Shown: positions 53,671 through 64,000 of the stretch, piece by piece | Numbering within the stretch: position 1 is the first letter of the stretch | Layout: every line of letters starts with the position of its first letter | Assembly: GCA_963932145.1 (NCBI GenBank) | Contig: OZ010603.1 | Location: 77,306,378-77,370,377 of the forward strand | Length of the DNA stretch: 64,000 bases | Direction of reading: 5' to 3' | DNA from: Acanthosepion lycidas | Taxonomy: Eukaryota > Mollusca > Cephalopoda > Sepiida > Sepiidae | The notes under the pieces: model-generated | What the model was told of the DNA's origin: nothing | What the model saw: the letters and a program-made list of their open reading frames with translations, nothing else | Database searches by the model: none | Translations under genes and position numbers: made by a program

Positions 53671-55549
53671 AAGATGGAGCTACCAACTCTCTTGTGGAAC
53701 ATACTGGAGAATAAGGCAATTAAAAGAACTGGTGTACTTCCTGCTGTAGGGAAGTTATAAAAAATATTATGCCCAAACCCCAGTGGGCTTTCCTCCCAGT
53801 CAGCACAGCTCCTTTGACATGGGGCTGTGTTTATTGCCTGGTGCCTGAGGTGTCCCCAAAGGGGGAAGTGTCAAGGAGGTTTGGGAAATTTTTGCACAGT
53901 ATTTCTGTTAAAACAACTTTAAACCATGACCTTATATCACATTCGGTAGCGACATGAGCATGCTGAAAGATATCCTTACAGCACAGAAATGAATCCCACA
54001 TGAAGTCCTTTGATCAGGAAAGAATAGATATTATGTTTAAGGCTCAAAAATTATGCATACAAGACCATAGCCTAGAAGGTATCTGCATTGGTTAAATGTA
54101 CAGTTTATCTTTTAGTCATAAGATCAATCCCAGTGTCAGGCAGTGAAAGAAGTAGTAAAAAGCATTGTAAGTAGAATTTAATTAATATTTACTTGCAGGT
54201 ATAATGAAATGTGAACAGTTTACTTTTTTGGTACAAAGCTCAAAACAGGACTTTAACAACCAAGATGAGGATACAAGTTTTGTTAAAATGATGCATATTA
54301 AGTTGGAATGAAATAAAATTCTCTCAGATGTTTGAATTTTTTACTACTACTTTTTCCTTCTTCTATAGGGTTTCAAATCAAAAATGAATAAACATAATTT
54401 TTGTGTTATTCTCCAAGGGTTCAAAATTTGCCCTTGCACTGCTAAAATTGCTCTTGGGAAGAATGTTCAGTGAGTAGTCAGTTTCAAAATGGACTCTGTG
54501 CCATTTGTTTGAAAAAAATTTATTTCTGCCAATTTGACTCTCCAAGATGAGTGTCCAGTTGTGGTTGCAAATCATCACTGGACAATGAAGAATTGAAAGA
54601 AAGCCAATGTTTGTTCATCCAGAAATAAATGCTCGGGTGTTTGCAGCAAAAGTGGGAGTAACCCGTAACCTATAAGAAAACAGTTGGAAGATTTCATGTA
54701 CCAATTGGCAAAGTGAAGAAAATTCATCTGCAATTTGCATAGTTTGGTATTTGCTGCAGTTTGCATGTTTCTTTTAAAAAGACCCTCTTCTTTTTCTTTT
54801 TTTCTTTTGCGTAATGTTCTTTGCATTGATGAAAAGTGATTTCTGTATGATAATCAGAAATGTGACATTTTGGGCTGGGTGGGGGTTAACAAACTTGCTT
54901 CTCAATTAAGTTTCTCAAACTAAAATCCACTCTAAAATTAGCATCCTGATCCTTTAGTGTTGTTGTATTTGAGTAATCTGGTATAGCCTGTTGCAACCAT
55001 TTCAAACCTTCACAACAGCAGAATTGTATTGCTATGATTTCAATACTGATGTATTAAAAGACCTTTTGGTGGCTAGCATCACTAAAGAGGATAAAAAAGA
55101 CCCTTCTTGTTTAAACTTGAAAAATCTTTCAACAATAACTGATGCAATGAGGGTAGATATCCTGCTCAATCCTCTCTTATTCACTGGGCTTGTCCCCTGC
55201 CAATTGCCACTTTTTCCTGAGCCTTAGATGCATATACATATCAGAAACTGTATTACAATATGGATCAGTTTCCTATGAACAAATCTATTTCTGGATCATT
55301 GGAAATGTTATGTTGATTCTAATGTTGAGGCTTTCCTTGACAAAATTGTTTCAGCTGAATTGTTATCTTAAAATTTGTGGATGGCCATTTACTTTGTTCC
55401 AATTTGATATTTCACTAACTGCTTGGTTGTAACATCCTAATGTGCTGTATTTTTCTGAACTGCACTATTAACCCAGGTTTAAGGTAAGTGTACAGATTGA
55501 TATGATGGATATTCAAACAAGTCTGTTTATCTTGAATAATCCTGAAATG
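53671..55549. other. Intronic sequence with unassigned decayed coding-like pieces
   Basis: Several 60-80-codon frames of mixed composition (for example 54575-54826 on - and 54991-55432 on +). A stretch near 54590 reads VHPEINARVFAAKVGVTRN in one + frame, suggestive of a decayed transposase, but I cannot assign a family. Confidence 0.3.
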
Positions 55550-55689
55550 AGGTCTGACTGCAATAAATATGGCAGAGGTGAGTTAAGTCTGGCTAAGTCT
55601 TCCCTATCGGTTGCACACATCAGTTGACAACCTTTGTAGAAATTGGAAGTGCTGAAACAGTTTTTGACTGACATAAAAAAACAAATATA

Positions 55690-56074
55690 TTGAAAATACA
55701 AACATCAAAAATTAGATGAATGTTTGTCTTTTTTACAAATACTTTCATGGTAACTGCACCGATGAGCTGCTTTCACTGGTTCCCAGACTTCAACTAGGCT
55801 GGCATCTCGCTCTCACTCTTTCACTGTTGAAACTGTTAAATGTAGCCATCTCTTCTACTCCAATAGCGTCATGTCTCATACTTCTTGCTTGTGGAACTCC
55901 CTCCCTGTTTCTTGTTTCCCTGATAGCTATCATCTTCAACTATTCAAATGTAATGTCACTTGACATCTCCAGATGCCTTGATCTATCCCCCATCCTTCTC
56001 CTCTATCACTCTTCTTTGTTCTCACTCCAACTTTCTGTATGCTAGTGGCTTCCTGCTTTGCTTGGGGTGAAACG

Positions 56075-56105
<31 letters not shown>
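55690..56105 (+). pseudogene. 3' end of a CR1/Jockey-like LINE with poly(A) tail
   Basis: CLFYKYFHGNCTDELLSLVP (from about 55716) corresponds to the ALFYRYYxGxCSxEL motif near the ORF2 C terminus. In a shifted frame LWNSLPVSCFPDSYHLQLFK follows (about 55890-55950), matching the SRLWNSLPxSVFPxxYxLxxFK end. Frameshifts separate them. The ORF is followed by TTGGGGTGAAACGCTT and a run of about 26 A at 56079-56105, the expected LINE 3' end. The same module is on the - strand at 35900-36445. Confidence 0.8.
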
Positions 56106-56108
<3 letters not shown>

Positions 56109-56635
56109 GGTAAAACTGGACTTCATTTTCTTGATGTTATTTTAACATCTCTAGGTTATTAATCTAATTTCTACCAACTTTAGTTCACCATAGAAACTGT
56201 TTTCCTAAGAAAATAGACTTAAACAATAAAAAAAAAACAATTTTGTAAATTACCAACTGTTTATGGATATAGACATTTTGGATTTACACTTTATTCACCC
56301 CCCCCCCCCGGGCTTTCTTTCTTTATTAAAATACTTCTTGATAGCGATTGTTAATTTTGTCTCTGGGGTGAAGGGATTGCTTAAGACTGTTTGGATAGTT
56401 CTGAAATTCCAAGTTTTAATGTAAGATTTAAAAAAAAATGTTTTATGTAAAGCAAAGCAAATTCACAAGCCATTTAAATGTTGGAACCCCAATACCAGAC
56501 AAATTCATATTTTAAGAATTTAAAAAAAAAAAAAAATTTCCTACAACAATGAACTATTTTCATTGGTTAGAAATTCTTTCTTCTGTCAGTGCCATTGTTT
56601 CGATTGAAATGATCTTACTATCCTGTCATCCTCAA

Positions 56636-56678
<43 letters not shown>

Positions 56679-56681
<3 letters not shown>

Positions 56682-57193
56682 ACACATAGAATCAATCAGC
56701 AATATTAATGTGATTAATGGCGAAATCACTTTGCTAGTAGAACAAATTGTATTCAGTTCGTCATGTTAACTGAAAAACACTCGTAAAAACAAGAATTTGT
56801 GGATTTACCATATTACAAAATTCATATAAAAATTCTCACTTGAAATTTTGAACTTTAGCGTTGCAACTTGTATGTTCCAAGATTGTACAACCGTCAATAA
56901 ATAGCACATTCTTAAAAAACATCTTTCGGTCTACAAACAATTATTTTGCCTTCAAGTTTTAACTTTAAAGGAAAAAAAATTACAGCCTGATGATAAAGAC
57001 ATGGTTCTTCGAAAGTACTTGCTTAACTTAAAAAAAATATATACACTAGAAACATCTGACAAGTTTTATAAATGAGGATCACATCATTCAATGGATTAAC
57101 AGTATTTTAATGCATACATTATGTTTCTACTAGCGAAGTGATTTCGCCATTAATCGCATTAATATTGGTGATTGATTCTATGTATGATTATTT

Positions 57194-57196
<3 letters not shown>
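56679..57196. mobile_element. Foldback element with ~65-bp inverted ends bracketed by (TA)n
   Basis: The left end is CACATAGAATCAATCAGCAA, TATTAATGTGATTAATGGCG, AAATCACTTTGCTAGTAGAA. The right end is its near-exact complement (TTCTACTAGCGAAGTGATTT, CGCCATTAATCGCATTAATA, TTGGTGATTGATTCTATGTA). A (TA)n run abuts each side (56640-56678 and 57197-57231). The roughly 390-bp interior is AT-rich and non-coding. Confidence 0.85.
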
Positions 57197-57231
<35 letters not shown>

Positions 57232-57242
<11 letters not shown>

Positions 57243-59638
57243 GTGTGTGTAGTTATTTTTCTTTCTAATATAAAAATTAGTCTTTTGGACTTTAGAATGA
57301 CCCTGGTGGTAATTTAAGTTGGTTAAAATAATCAAATTTAGCACTCTAATTTCAAAATTTATAAGAGTTAGGAACTTCAAAGTTTGGAAGAAACTAACTA
57401 AATATTTCTTTATTCTAAAGAGGATCTTATAAAATATGACTTTTTGCTAGTTTAAAATTTTAAAGAAATCTGTCAGTTTTCTTTTTAGTTCATTGAAAAA
57501 GAATAAAAAATCTCCCTAAAATTTTCTTGTTTTTTGACAAGCAGAATTATGGTTGTGTGTGCACAAAACCCCCTCAAACATTTATATTGTAACAAAATCT
57601 ACTAAAAACACTGAAGAAGAGGTATTAATATTTTAAGTCTGTTGTGTTTTAATGTTATTGTTACAAAACATTGCAAGTAATGTAGTTCGTTTGCTCCAAA
57701 TGTAAAAAAAAAAAAAAAAAAAAAAATGTCTGGATCAATCAAAGGGACAATTTTTTTTTTTTTTTTTTTCTTTCTCCAAGCCTATCTGGAGAAAGTCTTA
57801 TTTTTTTTTCTTTGAGATACTCGCTTTTCTTCTGTTTTATTGTCGGTTTTGAAAAACAAAACAGTGGTAAAAAAAAACAAAAAAACACTGGCAATAGTGA
57901 ATTTGCGATATAATTTAATAATTAAATGATGGGAAACTGAGAAAACTGCTGGACACCATGGAAAGGCGCGTTGTTTCCTGTTTTTATTGGCTTCCCAAAA
58001 AGCTGAAAGGGGAGGGGGATAATGGCGTAAAATTGGAGAATTCAAAGAGTGTGGTGGGGAATGCATTCTGGATTTAAACATCCGACGTAATTCGAATTCT
58101 TCCCATGCAATTTAAAGTTCGTAATTGAACGTCAAGCTATTTAAAAAAAAAAAAAAAAAAAAAAAAATAGCGAAAATGAGTCTTTATTTCCACTTCTCAA
58201 TCTTTCATTTTTATTTGACATTTTTTTATGCGTACACTGTACAGTACAAGTGTAGGTGAAAGTGAAGATTATTTTTTTGTCAATCATTTCACTGGGGGGG
58301 GGGGGAAACAAATAAACTGTTATTCCGCTTGACAATTTTTCTTTCTTTTTTTGTTTTTTGAGTCAACTAAAAAAAGGGAATTTGTTTTTTAAAGTTTTAG
58401 TAAAATAAAAAATGCAAATTTTTTATCAAAGTTATTTTAATGATTCAGGATTAAATACATAAAAAAATATTTAATTGCATATTTTCCAAGTAAGTTTTTT
58501 TACTTACACTGTATTTCGGACTATTATCCTCATCTTTGTTACTTTGTAGTTCATATGTTAAAATCTGACAGTGGGGTCTTTATAAAAATTGGGGAGGAGA
58601 GAAGTTAAAAATATTTTTTTATTTATTTATTTTTTTTTTTTTTTGTAATCTTATTTTAATTTAAAATTGTCACATTTTTAAGGCTAATAGTTTAATTTAA
58701 AGCAAAAAGAAACAACATAAGGTCGAATATTTGTTTTTCAGTTGAAAAAAAAATCGAATGAATTATATAAATAGATTTTTTTTTTTTTTTTTTTTTTTTT
58801 TATAGTACTGTTGTTGATAAAGGGCTTTCTTAAAGGATCAAGTCAACAGACTCGATACTAAAAAAAAAAAAAAAAATCTCAAAATTGTTCAATGTGTTGT
58901 TAAATCTTTAAAAAAATTGTTATTTTATGTTGTAATTGATGTTGTCCGGGTTTTGTAAGAAAAAATACTGCACTTTTCCGTCGATGTGTAAATAATATAA
59001 AACTAAGATCGAACCCACACATGCGACTGCTCTTCTTGTTAAAACATAACCGTCATGAATGATGAGATTTTAAAATACTTTTTCGTAGTTGACAAACAGG
59101 TTATGTCTCTCTCACGATTTTAAGGCTAAATTCAAAATAAGGCAATGTGAAACTGGATAAAATCTGGCATTTCGATTATCAATTGGATTTTTTGTTTGTT
59201 TCATTCCAATTTGTAAAGAAGCCACCTTTATCTTATCTTGGATCAGTAGTCACGTTGGGTTGAAAGCACATGGCTTTTTTCTTTTTCTTGATATATATAT
59301 TCTCTTTGTTTTTATTAGTATTGCAAGTCTTCTAAAGGACTAATTTCATTTTAATCACTAATTATTAAAATAAGCTATTTTGATTAAACTAAAAAAAGGT
59401 CGCAATTTCCAATAAAAGGACAAAAATAAAATTATAAATATGATAATTATGAATAATATTGGCATACCAAAACACTATATTGATTGATTGATGTTTTAGT
59501 TTTAAGTTTTATTTTAAAACAATTAAGTCAGGCTGGTGTGGGGCAATGAGATTATCTCGAAGACCTAATTTCATAAAATATTCCTAGTATTTTGGAATGA
59601 TTTCTACAATATTTTCCATTTTTTTTCTTTTTCTGTAA

Positions 59639-59676
<38 letters not shown>

Positions 59677-59999
59677 GATATTAGATCAAACAAAAAAAAC
59701 ATCATGGTATTTTTATAAACTTTGTGCTGGTATCCTTTTTAGTTCGATTTATTTTAGACGAAGTTTAAACAAACTGGAACGAAATATTAATATATACTTT
59801 TTTTTTTTTTTTTTTTTTTTAATTTTAACCATACTTTACGAAAAGTTTTACAATAAAGCGTAATTAATGTTTCTTTGCTTCTCTTTTCAAACTATAAAAA
59901 ATAAATTGCCAAGTTGAGTTTAGAATTTGCAAGAATGAATGAACAGCATCAACCACTTAACTGATTGTATCTTTCACTTTAAAAAAAATGAATTCTCAG
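57232..59999. other. AT-rich sequence, no exon seen
   Basis: Numerous poly(T)/poly(A) tracts (for example 57703-57725, 58141-58167, 58779-58802, 59642-59673, 59799-59820). About 58500-58560 is a degenerate SINE family C tail on the - strand (GGACTATTATCCTCATCTTT). No coding exon was recognised. Confidence 0.5.
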
Positions 60000-60115
60000 T
60001 TTTTGTGGGTGGGACATCGTTATTTGCCGTTCCAATAGGTAAAGGAGGGACATGCCACTTGAATTTGCGCCACATCAGCTCTTGTTTGCCACGTCGAAAC
60101 TAAGCTTTTAAAATT
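60000..60115. promoter_or_regulatory. Weak promoter-like patch
   Basis: GTGGGTGGGACATC, TTTGCCGTTCCAATAGG (CCAAT), GGAGGGACATGCC and GCCACGTCGAAAC lie close together in otherwise AT-rich sequence. No adjacent exon. Low confidence. Confidence 0.2.
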
Positions 60116-61054
60116 TCATGGTAAATAAAACAGAAAATAAGTGTACGTGTCTTGTTAGGTTTTCAAAGTTTTCCTTTTATGTTTATTCTTTTTTCCTTTT
60201 AGTTTTAAAGTAACTATTTGTTGAATTTTTTAATAACTTTCACGAAGTCGGGTCATTCTTTTCAGACCGCAATATTTTATTTTTACGTAAGTACTCAAAT
60301 CACCATACACGGTATGTGTTTGAAAAGTTTGAAGTTTATTTCTGCTTAAAAAGATGACCACTTTCATAAACCAATATAGCATTTTTCGTTTTTTTAAACT
60401 GAACAGGTTTGTGAATTGGGGTGAAATCCTGTAAAGAAGTTAATTTTTCTGCTCAAATCTTTTGGGCAGAGTCTGGTATACAATTGCGTCGTTGTTTTTT
60501 TTTTTTTTTTTGTTTTTTTTGACAACTTAATATTACACTGTAAATTAGTCATTGTAATTTACATTTACTGTACAGTACTCATACAATCTACCTAGGTCCT
60601 ACAGTTACTATTTCACGGTAAATTTTTTTTCTTTAAACAGACTTCTTGGTTGTCATTTAATTTTTTTTTTATATGGTTACTTAAAATTATGATTGTTTGC
60701 CTTGCGTGTGAGTATTTATTTTTTTTAAACCACCTCCATTCTGTTACTGATATTTTAGTCCCAGACGAGACATACATGAACGTGATAAGCAAAAATTGGG
60801 ACCCGCTTAAATTCATTAATTGCGAGGGCGATAAATATGTCCGTACATGAAAATTTGGAAAGAAACAGAAGGGTGTGTGTGTGTGTGGGGGGGGTGCTCA
60901 TTGTCGGGTGCGAATTAGAAAAATCAGCAGGTGCTGATTTCAAAGCACGTGATTGTTGCAAGGCTTTTTTTTTCTTCTTTTTTTGTGACATTGTTTTGAA
61001 TTCGGTTCTTAAATAACCGTGGATCACCTGCAATGTTCTTTGTCGGATATTTGA

Positions 61055-61085
<31 letters not shown>

Positions 61086-61507
61086 TAATGTAAAATTACT
61101 GCATAAAAATACCTTTCATTTGTTTTTATCACGTCTTTTTACAGATTTAATTCCCTACCCACCAACCATGTGCACTTTATCACGTGATGAAGGGGTGGAG
61201 GGTGGAGACAATTACTATTGCCTGGTGTCTGATATACTTTTTTTTTTCTCTCTATTCATTCATTCATGTGTGCGTTATTAAAAGGCGAAGGTTAAAAAAT
61301 TGACATTTATGATCCTGGCACTAGCTGGCTGCGATTTTTTTTTTTTTCTTTCTATCTTCATTTCTTTTTTTTTTCTTTTTTTTAAGCCGAGAAATGTAGA
61401 CTATGGCTCTCTGCAACTTCCTTTATTTTTTTCTTTAATATCTGTGAATGAATTCAATTGCTATGCATGACATGACAGATTTTTTTTTATAGCAAAGATG
61501 TAATTTA
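60116..61507. other. Sequence with E-boxes and (TA)n, no exon seen
   Basis: Contains CACGTG at about 60945 (GCACGTGATTG) and 61180 (TCACGTGATG), a (TA)n run at about 61064-61087, and T-rich tracts. Confidence 0.4.
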
Positions 61508-61650
61508 TGGTGATTTTCTAAGCGTGGCTTAGATGTGTCACAAGGCCGAAAGCATGAAGCACCGAGTGCGGATCGAACGCACTATTCAGTCGTAATTGAT
61601 GTATTGTAGCGAGAAAAGCTTGCTAAACCTGACACCACGTCGGGGTTCTC
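61508..61650 (-). mobile_element. tRNA-derived SINE, family D
   Basis: On the - strand: GACGTGGTGTCAGGTTTAGC (A-box region), GTGCGTTCGATCCGCACTCG (B-box region) and CCACGCTTAGAAAATCACC at the 3' end. It has the same layout as 47006-47138 but is less diverged from a functional-looking tRNA B-box. Confidence 0.8.
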
Positions 61651-63869
61651 TAAAAAAAATGATTATCTCTATGAACGGTTTAGGATTTATAATTCAGGAT
61701 TGTCCTAAAACTTTTGGGATCCTGTCAAAGCTAAAGCGCTTAAGTCTGCCTTACTATTTTACCCATAGCGGTCGTAGTAGATTCGTGCTTTCCCTAAAAA
61801 GGGGTTTAGCGTGAAATGAACAAAAAAGTCTTGGCCGGAATTTAATTCGTTTCATCAATTCGTTCCGTTTTCTGCACTGTTTGCCGCTTCGCCACCCACC
61901 CTTTTTTAACGGTAACCTTCTCATAAAGGTTGTAAAATTCATCGAACCGTGTCTCATTAACTGCCCGAATGTTGCAAAATAGGTAATCAAATTTGCCCAC
62001 TACCAGTTAAGCAGATGGTTGTTTTTTTTTTTTTTTTTTTTTAGTATCTGGAAGTTTTGCATTAATTTGTTAAAACAACCATGAAAAAAAAACAAAAAAA
62101 AAACAAATATATCTTCACGTCTCACTTAACAATAAAAATTTTTTATGCCAATTAATTGCTAAATATTTTTTTTATTTCTCATGAATTGGCCTATGGAACC
62201 TTTTTCCCATCTCCGCCATCAGGATTGAAATCGAAGAATGTCAAACAAAAAACGTTTAAAATGCAAATGTTTCTGTTCATTTTTTTTTTCTTGAATAAAT
62301 AAAATGCTACATTTTTTTCTTTTTTTTTTTTTTAAAGTCTTTTTTTCATGCAAAGAAACTAAGAGGCAAATAAAGTAATAATGAGTAATGACTTAAACTA
62401 AAGTAGAAATTAAAATGGATAGAAAGAAACTAAAAAAAAGGCACTCGGTTGCGATTCCGGTGTAAAATTCTTTTCTTGCTCCAATAATTTGAAAAAAACT
62501 CTTTAGTCTTTATTCTTATTGGCCATTTCTAAATTTCTTGGCAAGTAATTTTTTTTCTTTTCTCGCTTCCTTTAGATTACGTGGCATGACCATTCATTTT
62601 TTTTACGTTTTGTTTTTGAAATGCATAACTACCTGTTATGCATTTTTATTTTTAAATAAATGGCACCGATATTTAAAAACGATTAATTTATAACTTATTT
62701 TAGTGGATTATTTTACAGTTATTGCCACATTATGCAAACGACAGTCAGTGTGTTAAACTAAAAACAAATTAGCCGTAAATAATCAACTGACCCTTAGAGT
62801 CATCGGTCACTTATTGCCAACTGTCGTTAGCTATTACATAAGTAGCGAAGTCATCGTTCCAAGTAACGCACTTAATCGAAATAAAGTGCTGCATAATCTG
62901 TTGCACATTTAAATTCAGTTATTTATTTATTTTTTTATTCGTATCCCAGACACCACGATGCTTACAACAATTATTTTGAATAAATTCAACATGTGCTTTT
63001 ATTTGAGAGAGAAAGTTAAAACCTTTTTCCCCACTTCTTATTCAATCTTGCAACAGTCAATATTGCTTGATTCTGCATGTGATGTTGTTGCAAGTGCATT
63101 CCCCCTGGGTGCTTCCTCACCCCCCCTTTTAATTAGACATTGAACTGCCAGGCTAGCGCCGACATATTGTCAGTAAGAAAAGGAAATTGGTCCTCTTTTT
63201 GTTATCTCCTTATCCCGACGGAATACTGGTAGTCGACAACTGCAGTTCTCGACTTTATGACTTCAGTATTAATAACCGTATATAACAACGTGTACAAGAT
63301 CTTTTTTTTCTCTTCTCTCTCTCTAACGTTTCAAAGCGAACGCAAGCAAAATAGGGCAAACAGAAAATGACTCACTTTTCCATGTACATTGCTTTTACGT
63401 CTAAAATCGATTAAATCATAAAAATGGTTACTTTTTCTGCATATTTCAGGATAAGAGGGGTCAGTTTGAGCTGGAATTGAGTTCTCGTTGATTTGAAATT
63501 TAATACGTAAGAAGCGCGAACTGGGTTTTCTCGACTTTCAACTCTTTAATAAACTCGATACCCACTTCTGATTTTTATAAATCGAACTTTTACTTACTAT
63601 TTAATCTTTATTCTTTATCTAACAACCGATGTCAAAACTTCTTAAATTTAGTTAGAAGGTTCGAAAAGTAAAAGAACCTTTTCACTGCATGCAGGCACAC
63701 ATTACGCACACACGCTTTTTTTTCCAGTGGTGCTACTTATAATAGTTTTAACCTGAAAAAAAAATCTTACGCTTAGTCTCGCAACAGTTTGTTTTGGGAA
63801 AATACAGGTTGAAACAAAAAAAAAAAAAAAACTCGTCCTAGTAAAAAAGCGATGCAGTCGTTTTTAAGT
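61651..63869. other. AT-rich sequence, no exon seen
   Basis: About 61735-61820 recalls a rearranged family-A body (TTACTATTTTACCCATAGCG). The remainder has T-rich tracts and no coding exon that I could recognise. Confidence 0.45.
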
Positions 63870-64000
63870 GGCATGTGGCAGTGGGCGTGGTTTAAACTTA
63901 ACAATCACGTGTTCCCCACGCGGTGATGCCGCGCGCACTGACGTCACATCTCGTTGTTATGGCAACTGTTAAATCTACCTGCAACCATTGGCAAATATCT
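63870..64000. promoter_or_regulatory. Candidate promoter: CACCC, E-box, CRE, X-box, CCAAT
   Basis: Motifs in order: GGGCGTGG (63883-63890); CACGTG (63906-63911); CGCGGTGATGCCGCGCGC; a perfect CRE TGACGTCA (63939-63946); GTTGTTATGGCAAC (63953-63966), which fits the imperfect palindrome bound by RFX factors; and an inverted CCAAT ATTGG (63987-63991). The motif classes largely repeat those of the 31.4-kb promoter. CpG density is the highest of the last 12 kb. No transcript is visible before the window ends, so strand and gene are unknown. Confidence 0.5.

Larger units (their letters stand above)
51644..64000 (+). other. MNT: MNT intron 4 or downstream region (incomplete)
   Basis: Starts with the consensus donor GTAAGA. 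A phase-0 exon beginning with a basic/zipper sequence was searched for by eye through to 64000 and not found. Either the intron exceeds 12 kb or the exon has diverged beyond recognition. Confidence 0.6.

Noticed and set aside
53640-53760. MNT zipper exon starting RAQLKERRW after an AG at about 53648
   Set aside because: It has basic and leucine residues, but its frame is wrong for exon 4 (phase 0), it soon departs from zipper heptads and ends in a stop. The region reads better as a Penelope-like remnant on the other strand.

Overview
This is an AT-rich, repeat-dense piece of an animal nuclear genome with one recognisable protein gene. Four exons on the + strand splice in consistent phase into the first 181 codons of a MNT-type Max-partner repressor (bHLH-zip, MAX/MYC/MXD network). 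The genome style is long introns, abundant tRNA-derived and 5S-derived SINEs, hAT/mariner/pogo/piggyBac MITEs, a Penelope-like remnant, and many poly(A), (TA)n and (CA)n tracts. This suggests an invertebrate with a bloated genome, most likely a mollusc and perhaps a cephalopod. That placement is an inference from style, not a proof. Layout: 1-29 kb is intergenic and packed with decayed transposons, with no convincing gene. It holds two CpG/ETS-containing, promoter-like islands (about 8.74-9.11 kb and 11.78-12.32 kb) whose transcripts I cannot identify. Several elements there can be delimited to the base by target-site duplications: hAT at 15879-16354, 17233-17671, 23196-23985 and 27005-28222; a piggyBac-type MITE at 16585-16849; a pogo-type MITE at 14700-14853; and a MADE1-like mariner MITE at about 7310-7408. 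The likely MNT promoter is at 31.40-31.60 kb, with a GC/CACCC box, a perfect CRE, two CCAAT boxes 31 bp apart and an E-box. It is followed by short upstream ORFs and probably a spliced 5' leader. MNT exon 1 (32788-32854) encodes the Sin3-interaction helix. Exon 2 (42565-42886) encodes a Pro-rich and Ser/Asn-rich linker. Exon 3 (46424-46465) and exon 4 (51532-51643) encode the basic region and helix-loop-helix. I could not find the leucine-zipper exon or anything 3' of it before base 64000, so the gene runs off the right edge, or the missing exon is too diverged to see. The introns hold the most striking repeat of the window, a 60-unit C/T-rich minisatellite at 42994-44556. It starts 108 bp after the exon 2 donor and causes several long but non-genic ORFs on both strands. 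The introns also hold tandem and inverted SINE pairs, LINE and Penelope-like pseudogenes, and a recurrent composite SINE with a 5S-rRNA-like head, a tRNA-like body, an internal A-tract and a duplicated tail motif. The last 120 bp (63.88-64.00 kb) form a second promoter-like cluster (CACCC box, E-box, CRE, RFX-type X-box, CCAAT), probably the start of another transcription unit or an alternative MNT promoter.
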